From positions 4,340,001 through 4,404,000 of the forward strand of contig NZ_CP047024.1 in the NCBI RefSeq assembly GCF_009796745.1: DNA of 64,000 nt, given 5' to 3'. Below, piece after piece: positions 9,706 to 20,056 of the stretch. How positions within the stretch are numbered: position 1 is the first letter of the stretch; the number at the start of each line of letters is the position of its first letter. The translations under genes and the position numbers were made by a program. Under the pieces are notes generated by a model. It searched no databases and had not been told where the DNA came from. It saw nothing but the letters and a program-made list of their open reading frames with translations. This stretch comes from Paraglaciecola sp. L1A13 (GTDB lineage: Bacteria; Pseudomonadota; Gammaproteobacteria; Enterobacterales; Alteromonadaceae).

Positions 9706-10194
9706 ATGAAAGAGACTATGGCGCAAAAAAACAGTCGTCCTTTAGATAGCATCGATTTAGCTATTCTCGCATCGCTTTTTGAAGATGCCCGTACCACAAA
9801 CAAAGAAATAGCCAAGCGGGTTGGATTAGCGCCGTCATCATGTCTTGAGCGCATTAAACGCCTACAAGCGGATGATATTATCCAAGGCGCCTCATTGCAG
9901 GTAGATTTAAACGCACTAGGTGGTCATATTCAGGCCATGATATCAATTCGATTATCAGACCATAACCGCTTAGCGGTAGACGCGTTTGTCGCAGACTTAT
10001 TACCCCTACCAGAAGTATTAAGCGTATTTCATATGGGTGGGAATATAGACTTTCTACTTCATGTTAGCGTTGCAGATTCGAGCCATTTACGTGATTTCGT
10101 GTTCGATCAACTTACCGCAAGGCCTGAGGTTAATCACGTTGAAAGTGCACTGGTATACGAGCATCGATGCTCTGGGCAATTACCTAAATTTTAA
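9706..10194 (+). CDS. Lrp/AsnC family transcriptional regulator
   Basis: DNA-binding regulator of amino acid metabolism type. The N-terminal winged helix-turn-helix is plain (LDSIDLAILASLFEDARTTN, then APSSCLERIKRLQADDIIQG), followed by the ligand-binding RAM/AsnC domain with its GGNIDFLLHVSVAD strand-turn. A second ATG at 9718 could also start it. It stands alone and converges on an M14 hydrolase gene, so its target is not obvious; control of its own promoter region (9521-9705) would be usual for the family. Confidence 0.93.
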   Translation: MKETMAQKNSRPLDSIDLAILASLFEDARTTNKEIAKRVGLAPSSCLERIKRLQADDIIQGASLQVDLNALGGHIQAMISIRLSDHNRLAVDAFVADLLPLPEVLSVFHMGGNIDFLLHVSVADSSHLRDFVFDQLTARPEVNHVESALVYEHRCSGQLPKF

Positions 10195-10232
10195 GACCTT
10201 TCCCCCCTACTTCGTCACTTATTTTTGCGCTG

Positions 10233-11375
10233 TTACAGCTCGAAATATTCGGTAAAGCATTTATATAATTGCGTACCACTAAGAATGGAAGCCGACGGGA
10301 AATGCAAAATTGGTATCATGTCGCATTGTGCGCGAATAAGTTCCGTTGCATTGGGTGTGTCAAGCTCATCTACATTAAGTAATTTAGCTAGCGGCTGTCC
10401 CTTTTTTACCGGCTCACCAGGCTTAGCCAAATACTCCACCATGCCGCCTTGTTGCGTGTATAAGACTTTATAGTCTTTTAGCATCGTTGCTACCCTGCGC
10501 ATACGTTGAGGCTCAATATCACTTTCTATCAAGCAGCCCTTAGCATTCAAGTATCCCAAAATACTATTAGCGTCGTATTCCCCTTCAGTGAAGTTAATCA
10601 CCTCCTGACTACCCATTTCAAGTGTGAAAGCCTCAACACCAAAGTCGATAGACTGTTGACGCTTTTCACTGAGCAGAGTTTGTAGTGTCCACCAGGGACA
10701 AAAAGTGGCTTCATCTAAGGCACCAGCGAATTTATTGGGAATTAAAATCACATGCGGAATATTAAATAAGCTCGCAGAAGCTTGTGCATACTCTGGTACA
10801 TAAATGTGACGGGTTGAAACAGGACCGTTGTGTAAGTCGAGTACAAAGTCGGCATCAAATGCTAATTGTTGTAGCTTCAGGTTTAGCCGTTGTGCTAAAC
10901 CAATTCCCCAAGGCTCTTCCAATTTATCCGCTAAGATCTGTTTTATTTGTTGACGAAAACGGTATTTTATCTGCACTAATGAATCATCATTATGCACATT
11001 TTTTGCGAACTCATGAATCAAACTTTCATCAAAGAAATATCCTCGATTCCAATTTGTACCGTTGACTGGATCGAATCTCCCTAAGGTATATTCGCCGGCC
11101 TTAATATTGGTGCCTACAGGATTACAATTAGGTACTAAAATCACTTCACCGCGGATCGGCTGCTGCTTTAATAGCTGAATAAGATGATAAATGACTACAT
11201 TGCCTTGAACTTCAGCACCATGGATCGAGCTTTGAATATAGACCTTAGGCCCGGGTTGCTGGCCGATAAATCGGTAAAGGGGCACATTCATGTTGCGTCC
11301 CGACGCGTTTTGCGCCACGACTATATATTCTTTTATAAATTGATTGGTCACGATTGCGCTCGCTGTGATGGGCAA
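10233..11375 (-). CDS. Succinylglutamate desuccinylase/aspartoacylase-family hydrolase (M14)
   Basis: Zinc hydrolase of the AstE/AspA branch of the M14 family, which removes acyl groups from amino acids or related amides. Zinc-site motifs are visible: HGAEVQGN (His and Glu) early on, and DLHNGP with a further His in the middle. NPVGTN and the RFDPVNGTNWNRG segment are also family-typical. The C-terminal part (GMVEYLAKPGEPVKKGQPLAKL) is a biotinyl/lipoyl-like beta sandwich found in this family. The protein has no signal peptide. The substrate is not predictable, and no ast or other catabolic genes lie nearby. The carboxylesterase gene ends 44 bp upstream on the same strand, so the two may be co-transcribed. 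Confidence 0.87.
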   Translation of the reverse strand: MPITASAIVTNQFIKEYIVVAQNASGRNMNVPLYRFIGQQPGPKVYIQSSIHGAEVQGNVVIYHLIQLLKQQPIRGEVILVPNCNPVGTNIKAGEYTLGRFDPVNGTNWNRGYFFDESLIHEFAKNVHNDDSLVQIKYRFRQQIKQILADKLEEPWGIGLAQRLNLKLQQLAFDADFVLDLHNGPVSTRHIYVPEYAQASASLFNIPHVILIPNKFAGALDEATFCPWWTLQTLLSEKRQQSIDFGVEAFTLEMGSQEVINFTEGEYDANSILGYLNAKGCLIESDIEPQRMRRVATMLKDYKVLYTQQGGMVEYLAKPGEPVKKGQPLAKLLNVDELDTPNATELIRAQCDMIPILHFPSASILSGTQLYKCFTEYFEL

Positions 11376-11419
11376 CCTTGTCTCAGCGCTATACTGTCAA
11401 CAAGCTTGCCATTAGAATG

Positions 11420-13033
11420 TTATTGCTGTGAATAATATTCGCGGTGAAAAGCATGCCGAGCCTTTAAATAAGTAATATCTTCCACCGTAGGCTCAGGACG
11501 CAAAACCATCCGCTTATGACTCAAAAATTTCGGCCATGTTAATAATTTTTTTGCATCAGAGTCCGTTGAATTCGGATCCCCCGTTTTAACGAAATTGGCA
11601 AAATATTGCTGCATGGTTGTCGACATTTGATAATCGGCTTTGCTCCACTTATAGAGCGGATTCACGTCCAAATTCCCCAGTGCATATTCAATTTCAGCAG
11701 AATGTACAGCTCCTCTTGGCTGATTGCTTAATAAGGTTCTTTTTGCCCCTATAGTGGCTGGACGTACGTGGTCATAAAAATAATAATAGCTTGGTGACGG
11801 GTTCGTTTTACTATTCTGGTAAACCCAATTATATGTCGCAATGCCCATAAATCGGTCACTAGCTAGAGCCTGAGCTGATGCCATTACTTGTTCGCTATTG
11901 TTACCAGGATACAATTGTAAAACTATTTCAAAATCATCCGGATATAAACGCTTAATGCGATCCTTATAATGCTCAACTGTTGGCGCACCATCGACCATAA
12001 TTTGCTGATAACTGCCTTCTTGAGAATTATCGCCTAGCAGAAGTGGCACCTTTGCTTGCTTACCATCTGCGAATAATCCCACCACAGAGGCAGGCAAAAA
12101 ATAGCCATCTACGTTCGGCTTAAAATAGATAAATCCCGCTTTAGTCACCTGATCAAGCAGCGCTTGTGCTGGTATTTCTCTAAGTGCAGCTATGGGGTCT
12201 TCGGGCTTGATAGCGGTTTTTCCTTTTGCGCTATTTTTGAGTAGCGCCATAGCAATTTCATCGCCATGCTGTTCTGCTTTACCAAGTGGCAAAGGGGCAA
12301 GCGGCGGTCCTACTATGGAGCCACTTTCGCCAATCGCACCCGCTATATAGGGCTTAGCAGAAGGAGCCACCAGCAGCGCACTGACTGAAATCGAACCTGC
12401 AGATTCACCGGCGATAGTAATACGCGCCGGATCGCCGCCAAAAACATTAATATTGTCCGCCACCCATTTAAGGGCCGCTTGCTGATCCATTAGTCCATAG
12501 TTACCAGAACCTTGGTAACCCGATTCATTCGATAATCCCTTATGGGCAAAAAAACCGAATACACCCAGACGATAATTGGCCGTCACCACCACTATGCCTT
12601 TTTGCGCCATCGACGCTCCGTCATAACGTTTTTCATCACTGCTGCCGGCAATAAATCCGCCGCCATAAAAATAAAGTAACACTGGCAACTTACTTTTGTT
12701 ATTGACCTGTGGGGTCCAAACATTAAGGTACAAACTGTCTTCACTGGTATTTTCAGAGCGAAACTGCATATCACTGTAGATAGGATTTTGCATGGGTCTG
12801 GATGCGAAATTTTTTGCTTCTCGCACGCCTTGCCATGCACTAACGGGCTGCGGTGGTTGCCAACGAAACTCACCGACAGGAGGGGCAGCAAAGGGGATCC
12901 CTTTAAACGCACTAATATGCTTTTGTTCATCGCTGGTACCAGATAATAGCCCAAATTGTGTGCGTACTTGCTCAGCGCTGATGGCAGACACACTGAAAAT
13001 AATAAGGGAATAAAGCACAGCGGCTACTTTCAT
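11420..13033 (-). CDS. Secreted type-B carboxylesterase
   Basis: Alpha/beta hydrolase of the carboxylesterase type B/cholinesterase family, 537 aa, exported by a clear signal peptide (first 20 residues, cut near SAISA). The nucleophile elbow GESAGS, the acid residue in DNSQEGSY and the histidine in RGAVHSAEIEYALGN together make a complete catalytic triad. The oxyanion-hole motif YFYGGGFIAGS is also present. Natural substrates could be plant or algal esters or xenobiotics; sequence does not decide. It precedes the M14 hydrolase gene on the same strand, 62 bp downstream of parC's stop in transcription order. Confidence 0.92.
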   Translation of the reverse strand: MKVAAVLYSLIIFSVSAISAEQVRTQFGLLSGTSDEQKHISAFKGIPFAAPPVGEFRWQPPQPVSAWQGVREAKNFASRPMQNPIYSDMQFRSENTSEDSLYLNVWTPQVNNKSKLPVLLYFYGGGFIAGSSDEKRYDGASMAQKGIVVVTANYRLGVFGFFAHKGLSNESGYQGSGNYGLMDQQAALKWVADNINVFGGDPARITIAGESAGSISVSALLVAPSAKPYIAGAIGESGSIVGPPLAPLPLGKAEQHGDEIAMALLKNSAKGKTAIKPEDPIAALREIPAQALLDQVTKAGFIYFKPNVDGYFLPASVVGLFADGKQAKVPLLLGDNSQEGSYQQIMVDGAPTVEHYKDRIKRLYPDDFEIVLQLYPGNNSEQVMASAQALASDRFMGIATYNWVYQNSKTNPSPSYYYFYDHVRPATIGAKRTLLSNQPRGAVHSAEIEYALGNLDVNPLYKWSKADYQMSTTMQQYFANFVKTGDPNSTDSDAKKLLTWPKFLSHKRMVLRPEPTVEDITYLKARHAFHREYYSQQ

Positions 13034-13095
13034 GAGATGTCCTTGTGAGAGATAGAAAAGCGGTTACCTGTTACATAAGTAACCGCTAAAGAGCG

Positions 13096-15408
13096 TTAAA
13101 TTTGGGGTTCGCCCGGTAAATCGCCATTAGATTCAAGTTGATTTTCGTTTGCTTTACTTGCCTCAACTTCAATACCATCGACGCGTTGCAGCCCTCGAGG
13201 TAACTTATTACCACGACGTCCTCGCTCACCTTGATAATGCGTTAAATCATCAGCGGTTAACGTCATACCGCGTTTACCTGCGAGTATCTTGACGTTAGCG
13301 CCTTGAGGTACGACTGCAAGTACGCTGACAAACTCTTCGCGAGATTGTGATTTAGCCGAAGGTATACTCATTATTTTATTGCCCTTACCTTTACCTAAAC
13401 TGGGTAAGTCGCGTAAGGGGAACATCAACATGCGCCCTTCGTTAGAAATCGCTAAGCACCAATCTGACGTCAAATCATGCACCCGCTGAGGCGAAATAAT
13501 TTTTGCCGCCTTGGGTAATGATAAGTAGGCTTTACCTGCACGATTTTTACTGATCATGTCAGCAAATTTGCCCACAAAACCGTAACCTGCATCTGAAGCT
13601 ATTAGATATTTTTGCTCATCTAGGGCCATGATCACATGTTCAACACTTTCGCCACTCACAATACTAAAACGCCCAGTAACGGGTTCTCCTTGGCTTCGTG
13701 CAGAGGGTAATAAATGAGCATCACAGGAAAACGCCCGCCCAGAGGTATCCATAAAGACAGCTTGCTGATTACTGCGCCCTTTGCTACTTGCAAGATACTT
13801 ATCGCCCGCTTTGTAGCTTAATCCTTCAACATCAACGTCATGCCCTTTTGCACAGCGCGCCCAGCCTTTTTCAGATAACACCACGGTTACCGCTTCCGAT
13901 GGGATCAATTCTTTCTCTGTCAACGCTTTGGCTTCTGAACGCTCAATAATAGGCGAGCGTCTATCGTCGCCATACATTTCAGCAGCGGCCAGAATTTCCT
14001 TCTTAATCAATGTTTTCAAGCGACGATCTGAACCAAGAAGAACTTGAAGTTCATCGCGCTCTTTAGCGAGTTCATCTTGCTCACCTTGAATTTTCATTTC
14101 TTCGAGTTTTGCTAAATGACGTAACTTCAATTCAAGAATAGCTTCGGCTTGAATATCAGACAACGTGAACGTGTCTATTAGCACTTGCTTGGGTTTATCC
14201 TCGTAACGAATGATACGGATCACTTCGTCAATATTGAGGAAGGCAATCATCAAGCCTTGTAAAATATGTAATCGTGCTAGGACTTTATCTAGGCGATATT
14301 GTAAGCGTCTAACAACTGTATCTTTTCTAAAAATCAGCCATTCTGTGAGGATCATCCGCAAGTCTTTGACTTTCGGGCGACCATCTAAGCCGATCATATT
14401 GATATTAACGCGGTAGCTTTTCTCTAAATCAGTCGTTGCAAATAGGTGTTGCATTAACACTTTGATATCAACCCGATTTGAGCGTGGCGTGATCAATAAG
14501 CGTGTTGGGTTTTCGTGATCAGATTCATCACGTAAATCACTTACCATAGGCAATTTTTTTGCCTGCATTTGGGCAGCTATCTGTTCTAGAACTTTGCCAC
14601 CAGATGCCTGATGAGGCAGTGCGGTAATTATAATATCGCCATTCTCTTCGTGATATACCGCGCGCATTTTTATCGAGCCACGGCCTGTTTCGTACATTTT
14701 ACGAATATCACTTTTAGGTGTGATAATTTCCGCGTCGGTGGGGTAGTCAGGCCCTTGTACGAATTCAAGTAACTCATTTAGATCTGCTTTACTGTTATCC
14801 AGTAAATGTGCACAAGCATTGGCTACTTCACGCACATTGTGCGGCGGTATATCAGTAGCCATACCCACAGCAATACCCGTAATACCGTTAAGCAAAATAT
14901 GCGGTAAGCGAGCCGGCAGTATCTTTGGCTCATTCATGGTGCCATCGAAATTGGGTTGCCAATCTACCGTACCTTGACCTAACTCGGTAAGCAGCACTTC
15001 ACTAAATTTAGACAAACGAGATTCGGTATATCGCATGGCGGCAAACGATTTAGGATCATCTGGCGCACCCCAGTTTCCCTGACCGTCAACGAGTGGGTAG
15101 CGATATGAAAAAGGCTGAGCCATTAGCACCATAGCCTCATAACACGCCGAATCGCCATGAGGGTGAAATTTACCTAATACGTCACCTACCGTACGAGCTG
15201 ACTTTTTATATTTCGCATTGTTACTTAACCCAAGCTCAGACATAGCATACACAATACGCCGTTGTACCGGCTTTAAGCCGTCACCGATATGGGGCAAAGC
15301 CCTGTCCATGATGACGTACATGGAATAATTGAGATAAGACTCTTCGGTGAATCGACGCATCGGAAGTTGTTCGATGCCATCTTGGTTTATAATAATTTCT
15401 TGACTCAT
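13096..15408 (-). CDS. parC: DNA topoisomerase IV subunit A
   Basis: Type IIA topoisomerase subunit that decatenates daughter chromosomes together with ParE. At 770 aa it is close to E. coli ParC. The breakage-reunion domain has the active-site tyrosine in [12 protein letters not shown]. The quinolone-resistance region reads [11 protein letters not shown], so both the Ser and Glu often altered in resistance are wild type. The C-terminal beta-pinwheel repeats follow, with the last about 30 residues acidic and polar. parE is not adjacent in this window; the gene upstream is a sugar-dehydrogenase-like protein. Confidence 0.97.
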   Translation of the reverse strand: MSQEIIINQDGIEQLPMRRFTEESYLNYSMYVIMDRALPHIGDGLKPVQRRIVYAMSELGLSNNAKYKKSARTVGDVLGKFHPHGDSACYEAMVLMAQPFSYRYPLVDGQGNWGAPDDPKSFAAMRYTESRLSKFSEVLLTELGQGTVDWQPNFDGTMNEPKILPARLPHILLNGITGIAVGMATDIPPHNVREVANACAHLLDNSKADLNELLEFVQGPDYPTDAEIITPKSDIRKMYETGRGSIKMRAVYHEENGDIIITALPHQASGGKVLEQIAAQMQAKKLPMVSDLRDESDHENPTRLLITPRSNRVDIKVLMQHLFATTDLEKSYRVNINMIGLDGRPKVKDLRMILTEWLIFRKDTVVRRLQYRLDKVLARLHILQGLMIAFLNIDEVIRIIRYEDKPKQVLIDTFTLSDIQAEAILELKLRHLAKLEEMKIQGEQDELAKERDELQVLLGSDRRLKTLIKKEILAAAEMYGDDRRSPIIERSEAKALTEKELIPSEAVTVVLSEKGWARCAKGHDVDVEGLSYKAGDKYLASSKGRSNQQAVFMDTSGRAFSCDAHLLPSARSQGEPVTGRFSIVSGESVEHVIMALDEQKYLIASDAGYGFVGKFADMISKNRAGKAYLSLPKAAKIISPQRVHDLTSDWCLAISNEGRMLMFPLRDLPSLGKGKGNKIMSIPSAKSQSREEFVSVLAVVPQGANVKILAGKRGMTLTADDLTHYQGERGRRGNKLPRGLQRVDGIEVEASKANENQLESNGDLPGEPQI

Positions 15409-15488
15409 AGTGTGCTTTATCGGCCGCTGTTTTTATTGTTGTGCAGCAAAAAAAACGTTTTGCTGCCGCTTTCAAACGTAAAAATAGA

Positions 15489-16604
15489 TTACTTCTGGTA
15501 GGTTACCCTATAAATAACATTCGCGAAATCATCAGATACCAACAGACTTCCGTCGGGCATCGTCAGTAAAGCGACCGGTCGGCCCCAAGATGTTTCATCG
15601 GCCTGCAACCAACCTTCAATAAAGGGTTTGTAATCGATAATTTCATTATCCTTGAGCACTGCACGCATCACCTTGTAACCTGATTTTTTGCTTCGATTCC
15701 AAGAACCATGCTCAGCCACAAATAAACTGTTTTTTACCGACGCTGGAAACATATTCCCATGGTAAAAATGGATGCCTAAGGGTGCCACATGCGCAGCTAA
15801 ATTGAATGCTGGCGCAATATAGTCTGCGGCTTTTTTACCTTCGCTGAATTCAGGGTCTTGCACGGTACCGCCATGATAATAAGGATAACCGTAGTGGCCA
15901 CCTTCTTCGTCTACGCGATTAATCTCACAAGGAGGAATGTCGTCACCCATCATGTCGCGACCATTATCACTGAACCACATTTGCTTGGTTTGTGGGTGCC
16001 AATCAAAGCCCACACTGTTGCGTACGCCTTTAGCAACCCATACTCGCTCTTTGGTTTTAAGATTGAATTTTAAAATCGATGCAAACTCAGGATTGTCGAA
16101 GTTCTTACCACCGTTAGTCTGACAAATATTACATGGCGCTCCAACAGGTACATACAACCAATCATCGGGCCCAAAATCGATATATTTCCAGCCGTGATGT
16201 TTCTTGTCAGGTAAACCGTCAATCACCACTTCAGGAGTAGGTAGGTCACGAAATGTATTTTCAATATTCGGATACTTAATGATGCGACTCACTTCAGCCA
16301 CGTATAAATCACCGTCTTTGATGGCTAAGCCGGAAGGCATGGTCAAATCTTTAGCGATGGTTAGCACTTCTTCGGCCTTACCATCTTGGTCCTTATCGAT
16401 AACAGCACTCAGTACACCACTATCGCGACTGCCAACAAACAAAATGCCATTTTCACTCAGCGCCATCTGACGGGCGTTTTTCACATCCGAGGCATAAATG
16501 TCGATTTTAAATCCGGCAGGTAAAGTCAGTTTTTCCAGCGGCAGCGTGTCAGTCATTCCCTGAAAACTAATAAAAGAGAGTAGAATCAAACGGCGAAGTA
16601 TCAT
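15489..16604 (-). CDS. Secreted glucose/sorbosone dehydrogenase-like protein
   Basis: Six-bladed beta-propeller of the PQQ-dependent glucose/sorbosone dehydrogenase family, 371 aa, with a short signal peptide (MILRRLILLSFISFQG). Recognisable family segments are LPAGFKIDIYASDVKNARQMAL at the start, DDWLYVPVGAPCNIC, RNSVGFDWHPQT, the WFSDNGRDMMGDD metal/cofactor segment and FVAEHGSWNRS. A CxxC pair (CNIC) is present. Proteins of this type usually oxidise aldose sugars in the periplasm with PQQ, but many homologues have no shown activity. It is 80 bp upstream of parC and may be co-transcribed with it. Confidence 0.85.
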   Translation of the reverse strand: MILRRLILLSFISFQGMTDTLPLEKLTLPAGFKIDIYASDVKNARQMALSENGILFVGSRDSGVLSAVIDKDQDGKAEEVLTIAKDLTMPSGLAIKDGDLYVAEVSRIIKYPNIENTFRDLPTPEVVIDGLPDKKHHGWKYIDFGPDDWLYVPVGAPCNICQTNGGKNFDNPEFASILKFNLKTKERVWVAKGVRNSVGFDWHPQTKQMWFSDNGRDMMGDDIPPCEINRVDEEGGHYGYPYYHGGTVQDPEFSEGKKAADYIAPAFNLAAHVAPLGIHFYHGNMFPASVKNSLFVAEHGSWNRSKKSGYKVMRAVLKDNEIIDYKPFIEGWLQADETSWGRPVALLTMPDGSLLVSDDFANVIYRVTYQK

Positions 16605-16826
16605 AGATTATTTCCAGTGATGATAAAAACATAGTAACTATAACAATTCCACTCCCCTTGAGCGACGCCTTGTTTAAAAAAACGCTTGGTTCATATAGAG
16701 TAAATTTTCGTTTAGTGGAGTTTGAATTCAGTAGATATCTATCCTAACGGCTTCGAAGTTTATCGCTAATAAGGTGATCGATATTAGTACTCGTTAACGG
16801 ATTCATTTAGCTCAGCAGGAGATACC

Positions 16827-19800
16827 TTGAGGCCTAATTACCCATCTAAAAAAGCTATGCATATTTGGCGAGCATTGCTGGTGTGCTTAACATTAGGTAT
16901 TGCATCCTCAGGGACAGCACAACAAGCAGAGAGTTTAATACAGCTTATTTCCAAAGAGCACGAAGTGAGTTTGTCGTCGTCTATTAGCGTAATGCAAGAG
17001 TCAGGCGTTGAACTCAGTGTTTCGCAAGCACGAGATATGTTATCTCAGTTCGTTTGGCACTCTGGTGGCAATCCCAATTATGGATTTTCAGAGCATGGCA
17101 TCTGGCTGTATACCACCCTTAGTAATGTGACGACGACAGACAAATGGGTGATTAGCGTGGCATTTTCACAACTCGATAATGTCGACATGTATATATTGCA
17201 AGACGGTCAGGTCATCGCATCGAGCTTCCAAGGTAAATTAGGTCAGTCATCTCATTATCGTTTACCCGTCCTAAAAGTTGATTTACCTTATGCCCAGACT
17301 GTTGAGCTCTTCGTAAGATTACAAAGCCAACACAGCAGTTTAGTGGCGCCCATCACCATACAATCGTCTGAATCCCATGAAATTCAGAATTTTTATGATA
17401 ATTTGTTATGGGGCTTGTTTTACGGCGGTTTGATCATACTCGCTATATACAATTTGGTGGTCTATTTAGCCCTACGAGAAAGCAGCTTATTAGCTTATGT
17501 AGGCTATATTTGCACTGTTATCATATGGCAGTTCGTATGGGGCGGTCATGCCAATATGATGCTACCCCAAAAAATTTCTGACTGGTTTAATATGCACACA
17601 GACATTATCTTTGTGTTGATTGGCATTGGCTCCGGTATATTCACCATAATATTTTTAGAGGCGAAACATACGGCGCCTAAAACCCTACCTTTCATTAAGG
17701 CCAGCATAGGCCTGTTGGCGTTAATGGGATTATGCTCGATGGTAAATCTGTTCCCGCCCGTATCACAAAATGCCGCTGTCTATGTGGTAAGCATGTTAGC
17801 CATAAGTTGCTATACCTACGCAGGATTTGAAAGCTACTCAAATCAATTTTATGCCGCTCGTTATTTCATTTTTGCTTGGACCATATTAGCGACTTGCGCC
17901 CTCATAGGCATGTTTAGTCTAGTGGATATTCTGCCCTCTAATTTCTTCACTACCTACTGCTTCCAATTTGGTGTGTTCTTTGAGTCAGCTCTGTTCTCTT
18001 TAGCACTCATGGACAAGAGCCGCCACCAGTTGGAATTAGAAGTACAACAAGCCACTAATGATTTGCGCAATAATATCGAATTGGTCGAAGAACAAAACGT
18101 ACGCTTGGATATCGCTCGCAAGGAAGCCGTTGCCGCCAGTAATGTAAAATCACAATTTTTAGCCAATATGAGCCACGAAATTCGTACGCCACTAAATGCG
18201 ATTCTGGGTTTTAGTAAAGAGCTACAGCAAAGCAACCTTGCCGCAGACAAACGTGACCAAATCAATATCATCAATGATGCTGCTGATAATTTGATGACGA
18301 TAGTGAATGATGTACTAGACGTTTCTAAGATTGAAGCAGGCAAGTTACAGATCAATAGTCACCCTTTGGCAATTAATGAATTGCTTGAAGAAATGATTGG
18401 CGTAATGGCTAAGTCTGCCCATTTAAAAGGGCTAGAATTTGTCTATGACATCGAACCGTTGCCTATAAAATTGATTGGTGACAGTTTTCGAATTCGCCAG
18501 ATACTCAATAACCTACTAGGTAACGCACTCAAATTTACCGACCATGGTCACATAGGTTTAGCCGCATCAGGCCGCATGTTAGAGCACGGTATTTTTGAAC
18601 TCAATATTAAAATTGAAGATACAGGCATTGGCATCAGCCGAGAAGATAAACGTAAGTTGTTCACGGCATTTTCTCAGGTCGATGATGCACTTAATCGCTC
18701 ATATCAGGGAACCGGGCTCGGTTTAGTTATTTGCAAAGAATTGGTTAAATTGATGCACGGTCAATTATCGTTACATAGTGCTCCCGGGCAGGGCAGCGTA
18801 TTTAACGTCACCATTCGTATGAATATTTTAAATACTAAACTCAATATTTCTGCCGAAAGCGAATGGCACAATCAACAAATTTTATTATTTGACCCTTATC
18901 CTAATGCGCGTTTTACCGCCAGTAAACTGCTTCGAGCACTTGGGGCCAAGGTTACAAGCGCTGACTCCATAGCATTTTTACAAACCTGTACCCAAAAATT
19001 CGATTATCTTATGTTATGCGTTCACCCTCAGGATCAAATTTCCAATGAGCGGGCGTTTGAATGCGCTGAGCATATTAATGCGACTCATAAGGTTTTGCTG
19101 TGTTCCGGTCAAGAATCCTGTTCTCGCTTTTCACAACACGCCGCCCAGTTTTCTCCACAGATGCGCTTACCACTGACACCGGGTAAGTTAGAAGAAATTA
19201 TGCACAAGCCAGTGCAAGACCCAGTCAATGAATTACAGCAGCGCTTACAACATCTCCCTCCAGTTAAAGTGTTAGCCGTTGACGACATGGAAATGAACTT
19301 GAGACTGCTCAGTACTTGGCTTAAGTCGTCTCCGCTAATTATAGAGGAAGCATATAGCGGTCAAGATGCCGTGACACTATGTGAAGAAAATGAATATGAT
19401 TTAATTTTGATGGACGTTCAGATGCCCAATATGGACGGCTTACAAGCGACTAAGCTTATCCGTTCTACCCAACTCAATTTCGGAACACCTATCATCGCAG
19501 TAACCGCCCACGCATTTAAGGAAGAACAGCAAAGGCTATTGAACAGTGGTATGGACGACTACCTTCCTAAACCACTAGATCTATCTGATTTAGTCGATTT
19601 GATCAATCGCTGGTGCCATCAGGGCGAAGAAGATAACGTACCAGAAGAAATATTCAACTGGCAACTAGCATTAAAACGTGCCAATCAAAACGCCGATGCC
19701 GCCCGGGACTTATTTAATCAATTTATGCTTCAACTTCCAGAATTTGCCGATAAATTCAGCCGCCTAAAAAGTCAAACTAAGTACGATGAACTGCAGCAGG

Positions 19801-19991
19801 TTGTGCACAGCTTACATGGAATTTGTTGTTATACGGGAGCGTCAGCTTTGCACTCGACTTGTGCTGAATTAGAATGTCAGTTGAAACGCAAACAGTATAT
19901 AAAAGTCCCGGCGTCGTTAGCTAAAATCAGCTTTGATATAGAAGGTCTGCTCACTCAAAAAGAGGCTATTAAGTTAACGATGCGCGACTAG
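16827..19991 (+). CDS. BarA-like hybrid histidine kinase with 7TMR-DISM sensor
   Basis: A 1054-residue inner membrane phosphorelay kinase. In order: signal sequence, periplasmic 7TMR-DISMED2-type carbohydrate-binding-like domain (about 30-180), seven-helix 7TMR-DISM membrane domain (about 190-395), HisKA with SHEIRTPLNA (His near 449), HATPase with NNLLGNALKFTD, DTGIGI and GTGLGL, a degenerate receiver-like segment (about 680-790), a receiver with LMDVQMPNMDG (Asp near 864), and an HPt domain with HSLHGICCYTGA (His near 994). The kinase-receiver-HPt order and HPt sequence resemble BarA, but the sensor is different. The TTG start is supported by AGGAG five bases upstream. No response regulator lies next to it, so the partner (possibly UvrY/GacA-like) is elsewhere. 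Confidence 0.92.
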   Translation: MRPNYPSKKAMHIWRALLVCLTLGIASSGTAQQAESLIQLISKEHEVSLSSSISVMQESGVELSVSQARDMLSQFVWHSGGNPNYGFSEHGIWLYTTLSNVTTTDKWVISVAFSQLDNVDMYILQDGQVIASSFQGKLGQSSHYRLPVLKVDLPYAQTVELFVRLQSQHSSLVAPITIQSSESHEIQNFYDNLLWGLFYGGLIILAIYNLVVYLALRESSLLAYVGYICTVIIWQFVWGGHANMMLPQKISDWFNMHTDIIFVLIGIGSGIFTIIFLEAKHTAPKTLPFIKASIGLLALMGLCSMVNLFPPVSQNAAVYVVSMLAISCYTYAGFESYSNQFYAARYFIFAWTILATCALIGMFSLVDILPSNFFTTYCFQFGVFFESALFSLALMDKSRHQLELEVQQATNDLRNNIELVEEQNVRLDIARKEAVAASNVKSQFLANMSHEIRTPLNAILGFSKELQQSNLAADKRDQINIINDAADNLMTIVNDVLDVSKIEAGKLQINSHPLAINELLEEMIGVMAKSAHLKGLEFVYDIEPLPIKLIGDSFRIRQILNNLLGNALKFTDHGHIGLAASGRMLEHGIFELNIKIEDTGIGISREDKRKLFTAFSQVDDALNRSYQGTGLGLVICKELVKLMHGQLSLHSAPGQGSVFNVTIRMNILNTKLNISAESEWHNQQILLFDPYPNARFTASKLLRALGAKVTSADSIAFLQTCTQKFDYLMLCVHPQDQISNERAFECAEHINATHKVLLCSGQESCSRFSQHAAQFSPQMRLPLTPGKLEEIMHKPVQDPVNELQQRLQHLPPVKVLAVDDMEMNLRLLSTWLKSSPLIIEEAYSGQDAVTLCEENEYDLILMDVQMPNMDGLQATKLIRSTQLNFGTPIIAVTAHAFKEEQQRLLNSGMDDYLPKPLDLSDLVDLINRWCHQGEEDNVPEEIFNWQLALKRANQNADAARDLFNQFMLQLPEFADKFSRLKSQTKYDELQQVVHSLHGICCYTGASALHSTCAELECQLKRKQYIKVPASLAKISFDIEGLLTQKEAIKLTMRD

Positions 19992-20056
19992 CAGCAGACT
20001 CTTTGGTATGTGTAAGATGCGCATTCTAAAATGATAATTTACGCTAAAAAATGGCA

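Noticed and set aside
15289..15501. Plus-strand frame across the start of parC
   Set aside because: Shadow frame of parC and its upstream region with no start context.
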